DNA from: Phenylobacterium sp. RIFCSPHIGHO2_01_FULL_69_31
Lineage (GTDB): Bacteria; Pseudomonadota; Alphaproteobacteria; Caulobacterales; Caulobacteraceae
Assembly: GCF_001824475.1 (NCBI RefSeq)
Contig: NZ_MHXN01000003.1
Span: forward strand, 316,200-380,199
Length of the DNA stretch: 64,000 bases
Direction of reading: 5' to 3'
Shown: piece after piece, positions 1 to 9,257 of the stretch
Layout of the letters: every line of letters begins with the position of its first letter
How positions within the stretch are numbered: position 1 is the stretch's first letter
Notes under the pieces: generated by a model
Told to the model about the DNA's origin: nothing
Seen by the model: the letters and a program-made list of their open reading frames with translations, nothing else
The model's database searches: none
Program-made: the position numbers and the translations under genes

Positions 1-38
1 GCTTTGAACCACTCCAGGCGAACGAGAAGCTCGCTCAT
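1..38 (-). CDS. Possible 5' end of a gene running off the left edge
   Basis: An ATG on the minus strand at 38 opens a frame that stays open to the window edge and reads MSELLVRLEWFK. A G-rich stretch (about 45-51, read on the minus strand) lies where a ribosome site would be. Only twelve codons are visible, so no function can be given. It would be divergent from the transporter gene at 166. Confidence 0.3.
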   Translation of the reverse strand, partial: MSELLVRLEWFK

Positions 39-165
39 AACCGCCCCCCCGTCAGCGCCTTCACGACACCGATGTGACAGTCGGCGCATGCTTGCGAGGC
101 GCCGTCTAGGGTTCCCTTGCGTATCCCTCGTGCACGGCGAAAGCGCGGGCGCCGCGCATGCCGGA

Positions 166-1518
166 ATGGCGGAAAGTGAGGCGCCCGCCCGTTCAAGGTC
201 GTCGAGAGCATCTGGTCGAAGTGGGGTGGCGGTGTCGGAATCCTTGGCAGGCGGTCGTCGCCTGAAGTCCATCATCGGCGGTTCAACCGGCAACCTGGTG
301 GAGTGGTACGACTGGTACGTCTACTCAGCCTTCACCCTCTATTTCGCGCCGGCCTTCTTCCCCTCCGACGACCCGACGGCCCAGCTCCTGAGCGCGGCGG
401 CGGTGTTCGCGGTGGGCTTCATCGTTCGCCCGCTGGGCGCCTGGGTCATGGGGGTCTACGCCGATCGCAAGGGTCGCAAGGCCGGGCTCACCCTGTCGGT
501 CACCCTGATGTGCCTCGGCTCCCTCACCATCGCCATCGCTCCGACCTATGAGCAGGCGGGCGCGGCGGCGCCCCTGATCCTTCTCTTCGCCCGCCTGCTG
601 CAGGGCCTCTCGGTGGGCGGGGAGTACGGCGCCTCCGCCACCTACCTGTCCGAGATGGCCGGCCGCGACCGGCGCGGATTCTTCTCCAGCTTCCAGTACG
701 TGACCCTGATCTCCGGCCAGTTGCTGGCGCTGTGCGTCCTGCTGGTCCTCCAGTCCGTTCTGCCCGCGGCGGACCTGGAGGCGTGGGGATGGCGGATCCC
801 GTTCGGGATCGGCGGGGCGCTGGCCATCGCCGTCTTCTACATCCGCCGGGGCCTGGTGGAGACCGAGAGCTTCCAGAACGTGAAGGCGACCGCCAGCCTG
901 GGCTCCAGCGGCTGGATCCTGTTCCGGCATTATCCCCGGCAGGCGTTCCTGGTCATCGCGCTCACCGCCGGCGGCACCTTGGCCTTCTACGCCTACTCCA
1001 CCTACATGCAGAAATTCCTGGTCAATACGTCCGGCTTCAGCCGCGAGGCCGCCACCGAGATCACGGCCGCGGCGCTGTTCGTCTTCATGCTGATCCAGCC
1101 GCTGGCCGGCTGGCTCTCCGACCGGATCGGCCGAAAGCCGCTGCTGATCGCGTTCGGGACGCTGGGCGCCCTCGGCACCTATCCGATCTTCCGCCTGCTG
1201 GAGCAGGCCGACAACTCGTTCACGGCCTTCCTGCTGGTGCTGGCCGCCCTGCTGATCGTCACCGGCTATACGGCCATCAACGCCGTGGTGAAGGCCGAGC
1301 TGTTCCCCGCCCACATCCGCGCCCTCGGCGTCGCCCTGCCCTATGCCCTGGCCAATGCCGTCTTCGGCGGCACCGCCGAGTATGTCGCCCTGTGGTTCAA
1401 GAGTGTGGGGCTCGAACGCGGCTTCTACTGGTACGTCACCGGCATGATCGCCCTGTCGCTCTTCGCCTACCTGCGGATGCCGGAAACCCGGCGCACCAGC
1501 GAGATCGCCGAGGACTGA
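166..1518 (+). CDS. MHS-family MFS transporter, KgtP-like (2-oxoglutarate/dicarboxylate:H+ symporter)
   Basis: Inner-membrane major facilitator of about 450 residues with 12 predicted membrane segments. The metabolite:H+ symporter signatures are clear: GNLVEWYDWYVYS at the first helix, an ADRKGRK loop between helices 2 and 3, and RLLQGLSVGGEYG in helix 4, followed by SSFQYVTLISGQLLA and FFWYVT-like endings as in E. coli KgtP. The frame stays open upstream to position 4, but the ATG at 166 (MAESEAP) gives the family length. GTG codons at 226 and 232 are alternatives, and no strong ribosome site decides between them. An RpiR-type regulator follows on the same strand, so it may control this gene. 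The substrate (2-oxoglutarate or another small carboxylate) is inferred from family resemblance only. Confidence 0.85.
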   Translation: MAESEAPARSRSSRASGRSGVAVSESLAGGRRLKSIIGGSTGNLVEWYDWYVYSAFTLYFAPAFFPSDDPTAQLLSAAAVFAVGFIVRPLGAWVMGVYADRKGRKAGLTLSVTLMCLGSLTIAIAPTYEQAGAAAPLILLFARLLQGLSVGGEYGASATYLSEMAGRDRRGFFSSFQYVTLISGQLLALCVLLVLQSVLPAADLEAWGWRIPFGIGGALAIAVFYIRRGLVETESFQNVKATASLGSSGWILFRHYPRQAFLVIALTAGGTLAFYAYSTYMQKFLVNTSGFSREAATEITAAALFVFMLIQPLAGWLSDRIGRKPLLIAFGTLGALGTYPIFRLLEQADNSFTAFLLVLAALLIVTGYTAINAVVKAELFPAHIRALGVALPYALANAVFGGTAEYVALWFKSVGLERGFYWYVTGMIALSLFAYLRMPETRRTSEIAED

Positions 1519-1666
1519 CCGGAGCGGTGTTCCGAATCTGTCGCATGCCGCCGCTAGTTCTCGGCGGGATCGACGTGCGCCGAGCGGCCGCGGCGGACGG
1601 CGGCCATGCCCTGGACCCCCACAGGTGCCGATGGCATCACAAGCGTTGGAGCCAGCGAGGGACATG

Positions 1667-2572
1667 ATGCCGGAACGAGCCGCCCCGACCAAGCCGACCG
1701 TGCGGGCGCGCGCCTCCGACCTTGCGCCGGTGGACAACGCCCTGGCCCGCATAAGGGCCGTGCTGGAAACCCTTGCCCCCGGCGCGAGGCGCATTGCCGA
1801 CTACGTGCTCGAGCGCCCCCACGACGTCCTCAAGATGTCGGTCACCGAGCTGTCGGAGGAGACCCAGGCGTCCGAAGGCAGCGTGATCAACTTCTGCCAG
1901 CGCCTCGGGCTGTCGGGATTCCAGCAGCTCAAGCTCAGCCTGGCGCAGGAGATCGTCCGGCCGGTCCAGTTCATCCACGAGGACCTGGAGATCGGGGACG
2001 ATGCGGCCGTCGTGTGCCGCAAGATCTTCCACTCCGGTATCCAGGCGCTGCAGGACACGCTTTCGGTCCTGGACCACACCGCCCTCGCGAAGGCGGTCGA
2101 GACCCTGCGCACCGCGCGCCGGATCGAGGTCTACGGCATCGGGTCCTCGGCCCCGATCGCGGACGACGCGCACTACCGCATGCTGCGAATCGGGCTGGAC
2201 GCCAAGGCGGTCACCGACAGCCACATCCAGGCGATCAGCGCCTCGCGCACCGATCCCGGGGTGGCCGTGCTGACGATCTCGCACTCCGGCGCCACCCACG
2301 AGACGGTCATGTCGACCAAGCTCGCCAAGGCCGCGGGCGCGCGGACCGTGGTGATCACCAACTATGCGCGCTCGCCGATCCAGGCCCACGCGGACGTCGT
2401 ACTCTTCACCATGGCTCGCGAAACCCGCTTCCGCACCGAAGCGATGATGAGCCGGATCGCCCAGCTCTGCGTTCTGGACGCCTTGATCGCCGCCCTGGCG
2501 CTCGCCGATCACGACCGGGCGACGGAGACCCTGCGCAGCACCTTCGACACCCTCTCCAGCAAGCGCTTCTGA
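1667..2572 (+). CDS. RpiR/MurR-family transcriptional regulator (HTH + SIS)
   Basis: About 301 residues. The N-terminal HTH_6 domain (about residues 20-95) contains the typical VTELSEETQASEGSVINFCQ recognition segment, and a SIS phosphosugar-binding domain follows (about 125-265; IEVYGIGSSAPIA and AVLTISHSGATHETV loops). These cytoplasmic regulators usually sense phosphorylated sugars or similar phospho-metabolites. The start is ATG 1667, preceded by GAGGG with about 5 nt spacing. ATG 1664, ATG 1631 and GTG 1625 are in-frame alternatives. The gene follows the MHS transporter on the same strand and converges on the HAD/TonB/phospholipase/phn block, whose promoters share a palindrome (see findings). 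Whether this protein binds that palindrome is inference. Confidence 0.9.
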   Translation: MPERAAPTKPTVRARASDLAPVDNALARIRAVLETLAPGARRIADYVLERPHDVLKMSVTELSEETQASEGSVINFCQRLGLSGFQQLKLSLAQEIVRPVQFIHEDLEIGDDAAVVCRKIFHSGIQALQDTLSVLDHTALAKAVETLRTARRIEVYGIGSSAPIADDAHYRMLRIGLDAKAVTDSHIQAISASRTDPGVAVLTISHSGATHETVMSTKLAKAAGARTVVITNYARSPIQAHADVVLFTMARETRFRTEAMMSRIAQLCVLDALIAALALADHDRATETLRSTFDTLSSKRF

Positions 2573-2579
2573 CGCCCCC

Positions 2580-3368
2580 TCACCGGGCCAGGTCTTCCAG
2601 GGTCAGGCCCCCGGGCCCGTCGACCAGGATGCAGCGAAGGCCAAGCGGGGCCGCGCCCGCCACGTCGGTCTCAGGATTGTCGCCGATCATGACGGCGTCC
2701 TCCGGCTGGACGCCGAGCGCCTCGCAGGCGCGCAGGAACAGGGTCGGGTGAGGCTTGCCCACGACTTCGAAAGGTTCGGCCCCGGGGCCAACGCCCGCGA
2801 GGATGGCGGCCAGGAGCGAGCCCGTCTCGGGCATCACGCGGCCCTCCGCGGAAGGATGGCGGCGGTCCGGGTTGCCCACCAGCAGGCCCGCCCCCCGCCG
2901 CACGGCGTTCACCGCCTGGGTCAGCTTGGCGTAGGAGAAGCGCGTGTCGCGGAGCAGGACCACCAACTCCGGCTCGTCGGTGACGAGATCCAGGCCCATC
3001 CGGCGGGCCGCCTCCTCCATCCGCGGCGCGGCTAGCAGCAATGTCCGTTCCGGCGCGAGCTGGCGGGCGCGGAGAAGGGTCTCGATCCCGGCGAGGATCA
3101 CGCGCTCCGGCGGGGCGTGGATCCCGTTGGCCCGCAGCCGGTCGGAGAAGAAGCCCCGGCCGTGACTGGTGTTGTTGGAGACGATGGCGAAGCGCTCCGG
3201 CCGGGCCGCCATGAGCGCGACGGCGGCCGCCTGGGGCCGGTCGGCGATGGCGGCGCATCCGTCCCAGTCGAAGAGCAGCGCCTTGGCGTCGGCGATGACC
3301 TGGCGCGCCTCCACGGCGTCCTCGATGGCGGCCGCCCACGGCGTCGCCCGAATGTCGTGACGATTCAA
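2580..3368 (-). CDS. HAD-IIA (NagD/phosphoglycolate phosphatase-like) hydrolase
   Basis: Haloacid dehalogenase-superfamily phosphatase, about 262 residues from the chosen TTG start. Motif I is LFDWDGCAA (Asp nucleophile and general acid/base), motif II SNNTS, motif III the Lys of VVGKPHPT, and motif IV MIGDNPETDVAGA. The order and cap placement fit the NagD/PGP branch. The TTG at 3368 has GGAG about 9 nt upstream and trims a low-complexity extension. A GTG at 3464 in the same frame would add 32 residues. The gene lies directly downstream of a TonB receptor on the same strand, so co-transcription is likely. In this context it may release phosphate from an imported phospho-compound, but the substrate is not visible in the sequence. 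Confidence 0.8.
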   Translation of the reverse strand: MNRHDIRATPWAAAIEDAVEARQVIADAKALLFDWDGCAAIADRPQAAAVALMAARPERFAIVSNNTSHGRGFFSDRLRANGIHAPPERVILAGIETLLRARQLAPERTLLLAAPRMEEAARRMGLDLVTDEPELVVLLRDTRFSYAKLTQAVNAVRRGAGLLVGNPDRRHPSAEGRVMPETGSLLAAILAGVGPGAEPFEVVGKPHPTLFLRACEALGVQPEDAVMIGDNPETDVAGAAPLGLRCILVDGPGGLTLEDLAR

Positions 3369-3525
3369 GAGAATGGACTCCGCGCGCTGGGACCTGCCGG
3401 CGCTGATGGGTTCGACGCGCGCCCGCTGCGGCGTGGGCGGCGAGATTGAAACGAACCGCCGCACGCGGTCCGGACCTGCGGAGGGGACGCAGATCCGAGG
3501 GGCGCGCGCGGCGGCGACAGCCGGC

Positions 3526-5745
3526 CTAGAAGCGGGCCGTGAAGGTGCCGTAGAAGGCGCGAGGCTTGCCTTCGAACGGGTAGCCGAAGAAGTACCTGGG
3601 ATCGCGGTTCGTGTACTCGCCCCGGTTGAAGGCCGAGCCGTAGAGCTGGTTGCCGAACCCGTAGCGTTCCGCGTATTTCTCGTTGAAGACGTTCACGACG
3701 CGGAACTGCAGCTGGTACTGCATGTCGTCGCCCAGGAAGTAGTTCACGGTGGCGTTGGTGACCGTGTACTTGCCGAAGTTCTTCCGGATCTGCGGACGGC
3801 CGTTGATGGTGAGGCCGCCGCTGGCGAACTCGGAGCCCTGGAGGCGGGGCATGATCGCCACGTTCAGGCGCCGGTCGGGTGAGGTCCACTCCAGCATGCC
3901 GCTGATGAACCAGGCCGGCGTCTCGTTGATCTGCTCGCCCTTGGACACGCCGGTCTTGGCCGCCGCATCCTGCGCGGTGTAGCCGAGGTTCAGCCGCCAG
4001 CTTTCCCCGATGTTCAAGTTGATATCGGCTGTGACGCCGACGATGCGGGTGATGGCGGGGTCGTTGTAGTAGGTATTGCGGGCCGGGAAGCCGTCGCTAG
4101 CCGGGACCGGGAAATCCGTGGTCGTTCTGATGCGATTGGTGATCTCGGTCTTGAACCCGCCCACCTCCGCGGAGACCGCGAAGCCGTCGAAGCGGCGCTC
4201 GTAGCCGATGGCGCCGTTGTAGGTCTCGGTCTCTTCCGTCTGCAGGTTCGGATTGCCGACGACCGTCGAGGTTTCGGTCCGCAGCTCAGTGATCCGGGGC
4301 AGGCTGTACGAGGTCCCACCGTTGGCTCGCGCGTAAAAGCCGTAGGGCAACGGCTGGCGCACACCGAACTTCCAGACCGTCCGCTTCTCGGATCCGGGGA
4401 GGAAATCGGTTCGGACGGCAAGGGAGATCGCCGTGTCTGGGCTGAAGGGCAGCCTGGGCCGCGCGTCGATGAACACGCCCGTCGTGGTCGCCGGATCGTT
4501 GTCGACAGGGTACTCAGCCGCGGAGTCGTCCTGGTAGCGGACCACCTGCCCGCCGACGACGAACTCCAGGAGCTCGTGGAGATTGACCGTGTTGCGCACC
4601 GTCAGGCCATATTCCTTGAAGCCGGCGCGGCGCTGGTTGGTCGAGCCGAAGCCCCGGTTCGCGCCGTTGGCGAACACCTTGCCCGACCAGGCCCCGAAGG
4701 GGACGCGGGCGTTGGTGGACGGGTTGATGCAGCCGGCCTGATCCTTGCAGATGTCGGGGTAGAGCTCGGTGTTCCAGAGCTTGGGGTTGCTGTAGTAGCC
4801 GTTCACCTCGGTCATCAGCATCGGCGACCAGCGCTTCTGGAACGAACCGTCGATGATCGGATAGCGGACCGTGTTGGGAGAGTGGACTTCCCGGTCGGGG
4901 AAGGCGTCCTGGAATTGGGATTCCGTGTACTCGGCGTTCAGCCGCAGCTCCGCGGAGTCGTCGATCTTCCAGAGGTACTTCACGCCGACTTCGTTGCGGT
5001 TGAGCGGGTACTCCTGCACGCCGCCGGCGGCGCGAATGTTGTCCACGAAGTCGTCGGGATTGAAGATCCGCGGCCCGTCGGTCGCCTGAACCGAGCCGTA
5101 GAACATGACGCTGTGACGGCCGTCGTCGTCGAGCGGGAACGAATAGTTGCCCCACAGCTCGCGGGACTCGAACGAGCCGTAGCTGACGCCCAGCTCGCCC
5201 TTGCGCGTGCCGTCCGGCTTCTTGGTGACCAGGCTGACGACGCCGATGCCGCCGTTGCTGCCGAAGAACAGGCTGTTGCCGCCGCGAAAGACCTCCACCC
5301 GCTCGATCATGTGCGGATCGATGGTGGTGGTGCCCCAGATGTCCTCCAGCGCCGGGCCGCGGTCGTATAGGGGCACCCCGTCGCGGACGACCAGGGTGTC
5401 GCGGTCGCCGCCGCCGTCCAGGCGGATCGTGTATTCGCCTTCGTCGGGAGAATAGCCGACGTTCACGCCCTTGATCAGGAACTGGGCCAGTTCGGCGAAG
5501 TTCACCGCGCCGCTCTTGGCGACGTCCGCGGCGGTCACGATCTGGACGGAGTTGCCGTACTCCACCGCCTCGACCGCCTTCACCGAGCCCATATCGGCGC
5601 GCTTGCCCTTCACCAGCAGTTCGCTGACGCTCGTGCCCTCGGCGTCTCCAGCCGCCTCAGCGGCCCAGGCCAGCGCCGGCATCGCGCATCCGGCCAGAAG
5701 CGCAGCGGCGAAGGCCGCAGCTGTCGGCATGTGTCTCTTCTTCAT
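3526..5745 (-). CDS. TonB-dependent outer-membrane receptor of the phosphorus block
   Basis: Outer-membrane gated porin of about 739 residues. A signal peptide (MKKRHMPTAAAFAAALLAGC...) is followed by a TonB-box-like region (SVSELLVKGKR) and a plug domain (about residues 60-170, with RVEVFRGGNSLFFGSNGGIG). The 22-strand barrel ends in a terminal aromatic (FTARF). The ATG at 5745 has GGGG-rich sequence upstream and begins the signal peptide. An ATG 21 nt earlier gives an unlikely N-terminus. The barrel has a small disulfide-type pair (DICKDQAGC). The HAD phosphatase is downstream in the same direction, and phospholipase C and phnDCE are upstream. The promoter carries the palindrome at 5852-5864. 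A phosphorylated or phospholipid-derived ligand is a guess from context. Confidence 0.9.
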   Translation of the reverse strand: MKKRHMPTAAAFAAALLAGCAMPALAWAAEAAGDAEGTSVSELLVKGKRADMGSVKAVEAVEYGNSVQIVTAADVAKSGAVNFAELAQFLIKGVNVGYSPDEGEYTIRLDGGGDRDTLVVRDGVPLYDRGPALEDIWGTTTIDPHMIERVEVFRGGNSLFFGSNGGIGVVSLVTKKPDGTRKGELGVSYGSFESRELWGNYSFPLDDDGRHSVMFYGSVQATDGPRIFNPDDFVDNIRAAGGVQEYPLNRNEVGVKYLWKIDDSAELRLNAEYTESQFQDAFPDREVHSPNTVRYPIIDGSFQKRWSPMLMTEVNGYYSNPKLWNTELYPDICKDQAGCINPSTNARVPFGAWSGKVFANGANRGFGSTNQRRAGFKEYGLTVRNTVNLHELLEFVVGGQVVRYQDDSAAEYPVDNDPATTTGVFIDARPRLPFSPDTAISLAVRTDFLPGSEKRTVWKFGVRQPLPYGFYARANGGTSYSLPRITELRTETSTVVGNPNLQTEETETYNGAIGYERRFDGFAVSAEVGGFKTEITNRIRTTTDFPVPASDGFPARNTYYNDPAITRIVGVTADINLNIGESWRLNLGYTAQDAAAKTGVSKGEQINETPAWFISGMLEWTSPDRRLNVAIMPRLQGSEFASGGLTINGRPQIRKNFGKYTVTNATVNYFLGDDMQYQLQFRVVNVFNEKYAERYGFGNQLYGSAFNRGEYTNRDPRYFFGYPFEGKPRAFYGTFTARF

Positions 5746-5827
5746 GACAACCCATCCCCCGGTCATGCGAGCCAGGCTCGCGTTCGGCGCAGGCGGCCCG
5801 TTCGGCCCCCCGTCGGGCTGGGATCAG

Positions 5828-5868
5828 TAGGGGCGTCTCGTGACGGTGTAGTGAATATTTCTCATTCG
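5828..5868 (-). promoter_or_regulatory. Upstream element of the TonB receptor gene with palindrome TGAATATTTCTCA
   Basis: The 13-mer at 5852-5864 is an imperfect palindrome (TGA-(A/G)(A/T)ATTT-CTCA type). Read on the minus strand, the segment GAATGAGAAATATTCACTA is followed by CCGTCACGAGACGCC. Nearly the same 37-bp string occurs in front of the phospholipase gene (8170-8208). Two TCAC cores lie 11 bp apart, a spacing also seen in Pho boxes, though the match to the Pho consensus is weak. The function as an operator is inferred. Confidence 0.5.
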
Positions 5869-6001
5869 TTTTCGATCATCAAAATGAACTTTGCGCACTA
5901 CTGGTGATGCGGGATTCCGGACGTGCGCCAGCAGGCGCGGCCGCCGGTCACGGCCGCGCCTGAGCGTTCCTCATTGGGGCGGAGCCCCCGGGCGCGGGAT
6001 C

Positions 6002-8110
6002 CTAGGCGCCCATGGCGGGATCGCTGATCCCGTGCGCGCCGGTCTCCATCCGGCCGGCCGCCCTACGGGTGACGCCCTGCGCCGCGACGCTGACGTCGTA
6101 CCAGTCGCCCGCGTCGGCCACCGACCATCGGCGCGTCGAACGGCCTCTGGCGGGGACTCGCACCTCGCCGCCCGCCTCGCCATAGGCATTGTGACGGATC
6201 ACGGCCGCCTGAGCCTCGGTCGAACCGTTGCGGATCTCCAGCTCCACCTCGCGCGCCTGCGGGCGGTAGCGGACCTCGATCTCCAGCGCGCCGCCCGCCT
6301 CGCCCTGCACGTCGCGCCGGAAGCCGTTGTGACTGAAGACGGCCAAGTCATACCGCCCGCCGTCGCCCGCCGTCGTCCAGACGTCGGAGATCGCCTTGCC
6401 GGCCTCGACGGTGTAGCGCCGGGGGATGCGATCCAGGTGCAGCCGGTCGTAGACGTGGAACACCGCGCCCGCCTTGCCGCCGTTGCGGAACTCGAGCCGC
6501 ACCTCGCCCGCCACCACCTCCGCCTTCACGTTCAGCACGTAGGGCAAGGCGCGCGATGGCCGCACGCCGGTCTCCGCATGTACCGGCTGGGGCTGCTCAG
6601 GCGGCATGATCCGCGGCCGCTGGATGTGTTGCAGCACCACCGCCGAGGCGCCGCTGACGTCCGGCAGGTCCGGGAAGGCCGGATCGTTCGGCCTGGCGAA
6701 GTCGAACGCCGAGGTGAGATCGCCGCAGACCGCGCGATGCCACGGGCTGATCCCCGGCACCGTGACCCCGAACCGCGTCTCCAGGAACTGGCCCACGGAC
6801 GTGTGGTCGAAGGTCTCTGAACTGACCCAGCCGCCCTTGCTCCAGGGCGAGACCACGTACATGGGCACCCGCGGGCCGAGGCCGAACGGCCGGACGAGGC
6901 CGCTCTGGGTGTCGCGCGCGTCGATGTGCTTGCGCTGGGGGTCCGAGAAGTAGTGCCCGCGCAGATCGAGGGTCGACTTGCCCGCGAGCCGCCCTTCGGC
7001 GTCGTAGGACGGCGGCGCCGGCGGCGGCAGGTGGTCGAACTGGCCGTCGTTCTCGTCGAAGGTGAGGAAGAACACGGTCTTGCCCCAGACCTCCGGATTG
7101 GCGGTCAGGGCCTCCAGGACCTGGGCGGTGAACTCCGCGCCCTGCAGCGGGGTCGAGGCCCCAGGGTGCTCGGAGAAGGGCGCCGAGGGAAGCACCCAGC
7201 TCACAGCCGGCAGCGTCCCCTCCTGGACGTCGCGCGCGAGTTGCTCCAGCGACCAGTGGCGCATGCCCTTCTCGTAGAGGGCCGAGCCCGGCTTGCAGGT
7301 TCGGAAGCTCTCGAACGCCAGGCCGCCGTGCATGGCGCCGGTCCAGTTGTTGTTGGGGTCCTGGTAGATGCGCCAGGACACACCCGCCTTCTCCAGGACG
7401 TCCGGGATGGTGTCCCACTTCAGGCTGTTGCCCGCATAGGTGTAGCCGGGTTCGGGCAGCGCGCCCTTGACCCAGCAGCGCCAGTTGTCGGGCTCGGCAT
7501 GGTCGTCGGTGCAGTCGACGCCTTTGGCGCGCAGCTCCGGGTCCGAACTCGAGCCCGACCAGAAGACGATGCGGTTGGGGTCCGTCCCGGCCGTCACCGA
7601 GCAGTGGTAGGCGTCGCAGATCGTGAACGCCTCGGCCAGGGCGAACTGGAACGGGATGTCCTCGCGGCGGTAGTAGCCCATGGAATACGCCGTCTTGAAC
7701 CGCGGCCACTCCTCGATCTTGCCTTGCCCCCAGGCGGCCTGAGCGTCGGCGTAGGAGTGGGGCGTGCCCGGCACGCGCAGGGCGTCGGTCTTGCTGGTGT
7801 CCAGGTGGAAGGGCGGCAGCTCGCGCTTGCCGTCGGACTGCCGCCAGACGTCGCGCCCGCCCGGAAGCGGAATGGGATGCCGGTCGCCGAAGCCGCGCAC
7901 CCCGCGCAGGGTCCCGAAGTAGTGGTCGAAGGAGCGGTTCTCCTGCATCAGGATCACCACGTGCTTCACGTCCTGGATCGTGCCGGACACTTGCTGCGCC
8001 GGCTGGGCCAGCGCCCGCTGGATCGCCACCGGCATGGCCGCGATCGCCGCCCCGCCTGCCGCCGCGCCCGTCGCCAACCTGAGGAATGTCCGCCGGTTCG
8101 TCTCGCCCAT
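6002..8110 (-). CDS. Tat-exported phospholipase C (phosphocholine-specific type, phosphoesterase family)
   Basis: About 702 residues. The N-terminus has a twin-arginine signal (ETNRRTFLRLATG, then a hydrophobic stretch ending near ALAQPA), so the folded enzyme is exported by Tat. The catalytic phosphoesterase domain (PF04185 type) shows ILMQENRSFDHYFGTLRG near residue 55, the HCSVTAGTDPNR segment, and FLTFDENDGQFDHLPPP. The C-terminal third resembles two DUF756 repeats, as in phosphocholine-specific phospholipases C of the PlcN/PlcH type. The enzyme would cleave phosphatidylcholine-like lipids to diacylglycerol and a phospho-headgroup in the periplasm or outside. It lies between phnDCE and the TonB receptor on the same strand with its own palindrome-bearing upstream region, consistent with phosphorus scavenging. 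An acid phosphatase activity in the same family cannot be excluded. Confidence 0.88.
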   Translation of the reverse strand: MGETNRRTFLRLATGAAAGGAAIAAMPVAIQRALAQPAQQVSGTIQDVKHVVILMQENRSFDHYFGTLRGVRGFGDRHPIPLPGGRDVWRQSDGKRELPPFHLDTSKTDALRVPGTPHSYADAQAAWGQGKIEEWPRFKTAYSMGYYRREDIPFQFALAEAFTICDAYHCSVTAGTDPNRIVFWSGSSSDPELRAKGVDCTDDHAEPDNWRCWVKGALPEPGYTYAGNSLKWDTIPDVLEKAGVSWRIYQDPNNNWTGAMHGGLAFESFRTCKPGSALYEKGMRHWSLEQLARDVQEGTLPAVSWVLPSAPFSEHPGASTPLQGAEFTAQVLEALTANPEVWGKTVFFLTFDENDGQFDHLPPPAPPSYDAEGRLAGKSTLDLRGHYFSDPQRKHIDARDTQSGLVRPFGLGPRVPMYVVSPWSKGGWVSSETFDHTSVGQFLETRFGVTVPGISPWHRAVCGDLTSAFDFARPNDPAFPDLPDVSGASAVVLQHIQRPRIMPPEQPQPVHAETGVRPSRALPYVLNVKAEVVAGEVRLEFRNGGKAGAVFHVYDRLHLDRIPRRYTVEAGKAISDVWTTAGDGGRYDLAVFSHNGFRRDVQGEAGGALEIEVRYRPQAREVELEIRNGSTEAQAAVIRHNAYGEAGGEVRVPARGRSTRRWSVADAGDWYDVSVAAQGVTRRAAGRMETGAHGISDPAMGA

Positions 8111-8169
8111 CACTGGCCCCTATCGCTTGATCTGGAGGGCAAGGTGACGTCTGGGCGTGACGCCCGCGT

Positions 8170-8210
8170 GTGGCGTCCGTGACGAGCTAGTGAATATTCT
8201 TCATTCCACC
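8170..8210 (-). promoter_or_regulatory. Upstream element of the phospholipase gene with palindrome TGAATATTCTTCA
   Basis: The 13-mer at 8191-8203 differs from the receptor copy at two adjacent positions. The surrounding minus-strand string GAATGAAGAATATTCACTA..CGTCACG..GACGCC repeats the element at 5828-5868. It sits between phnE (ends 8241) and the phospholipase start, so it probably marks a separate, co-regulated promoter inside the block. Confidence 0.5.
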
Positions 8211-8240
8211 AGCAACATCATGGTGAGGTTGTCGCGACCG

Positions 8241-9257
8241 TTAGAAATAGGCCCTGCGCAGCCGGGCCGAGACCTGATCGATCAGGAAGACCGCCGCGAA
8301 CATGGCCACCAGGATCGTGCCGACATGATGGTAGTTATACATGTCGAACCGGCCCTTCAGCTCCTGGCCGATGCCCCCTGCCCCCACGAGGCCGACGACC
8401 GTGGCCATCCGGAAGTTCCGGTCTAGGACATACAGGGTGTAGCCGATGTATTGCGGCAGCACCTGCGGCAGGATCGCGAAGCGCAGCACCTTCAAACGGT
8501 TCGCGCCCGTGGCCGCTAGGGCTTCCTGCGGTTTGGGGTCCGCGGCCTCGACGTCCTCGGCGTAGAACTTGCCGAGGAAACCTGCGCCGTGGAGCGCCAG
8601 GGCGAGCACGCCCGCCACCGGACCAAAGCCATAGGCGACCACCAGGAACAGCGCGCTGACCAGCTCGGGCACCGCGCGAAGCAGGCTCACAACGGCCCGC
8701 GCCGCGCCATAGACCCAGACGTGCGGGGTCAGGTTTCGGGCTGACAGGAAGGCCAGGGGCGCGCTCATCAGGACCGCCAGCAGCGTGCCCCAGAACGCGA
8801 TCATCAGGGTCTCCCAAAGCTTGACGCCGACCCGGACGAGGTAGCCCACCGGCTCGACCAGGTACTCCGTGCGCTCCACCACCGTGCGCATCTGAAACGT
8901 CTCGGGATCCAGGCGCTCGGTGCGCGCATCGACGACCTCGATGCGAGAGAAGAGCGGCAGGCGACCCCGGTCGAAGCCCTCGATCCGCGACACCTCGCGG
9001 CGCTCGGAGATCTGCAGGGGTATCATCTGGCGGCCGATGGCGCCGAGGCCGTCCACGACCTGGGACTTGCCGCCGGTGGCCAACGCGGCGATCGCCTCGC
9101 CCGTCATCCGCAGCATCCGGCCCGCCTCGACGCTTGGGGCGGACGCCAGGAGCGCCACGACCAGCAGCCCCCAGCCGATGAGGACGCGGGGACGCAGGGC
9201 GCGTGGAAAGCGCCAGGCCGACACCGGCGCGGCCGCGGGGTCGCGTGCAAGGCTCAT
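8241..9257 (-). CDS. phnE: Phosphonate/phosphite-type ABC transporter permease PhnE
   Basis: Inner-membrane permease of about 338 residues. The C-terminal half holds the binding-protein-dependent transport fold, with the EAA-like loop EALAATGANRLKVLRFAILPQ and VGLVGAGGIGQELKGRF near the end. The N-terminal half is longer than usual: about 100 polar residues, including RREVSRIEGFDRGRLPLFSR, lie between the first and second membrane helices and are probably periplasmic. The start at 9257 overlaps the phnC stop by ATGA, showing tight coupling. It works with PhnC (ATPase) and PhnD (binding protein). The true ligand (phosphonate, phosphite or a phosphate ester) cannot be read from sequence. Confidence 0.92.
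   Translation of the reverse strand: MSLARDPAAAPVSAWRFPRALRPRVLIGWGLLVVALLASAPSVEAGRMLRMTGEAIAALATGGKSQVVDGLGAIGRQMIPLQISERREVSRIEGFDRGRLPLFSRIEVVDARTERLDPETFQMRTVVERTEYLVEPVGYLVRVGVKLWETLMIAFWGTLLAVLMSAPLAFLSARNLTPHVWVYGAARAVVSLLRAVPELVSALFLVVAYGFGPVAGVLALALHGAGFLGKFYAEDVEAADPKPQEALAATGANRLKVLRFAILPQVLPQYIGYTLYVLDRNFRMATVVGLVGAGGIGQELKGRFDMYNYHHVGTILVAMFAAVFLIDQVSARLRRAYF

Noticed and set aside
325..1794. 489-codon open frame on the minus strand across the MHS transporter and regulator
   Set aside because: Antisense to clear coding genes; Gly/Arg/Gln-rich translation without domains, as expected for high-GC shadow frames.
5845..5870. TCAC repeats 11 bp apart in the receptor promoter as a true Pho box
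   Set aside because: The spacing fits, but only 3 and 5 of 7 bases match the half-sites; kept as a remark, not a call.
8114..8165. CGTCAC direct repeats close to the phospholipase start as a Pho box
   Set aside because: The two copies are 13 bp apart, not 11, and match the PhoB half-site poorly.
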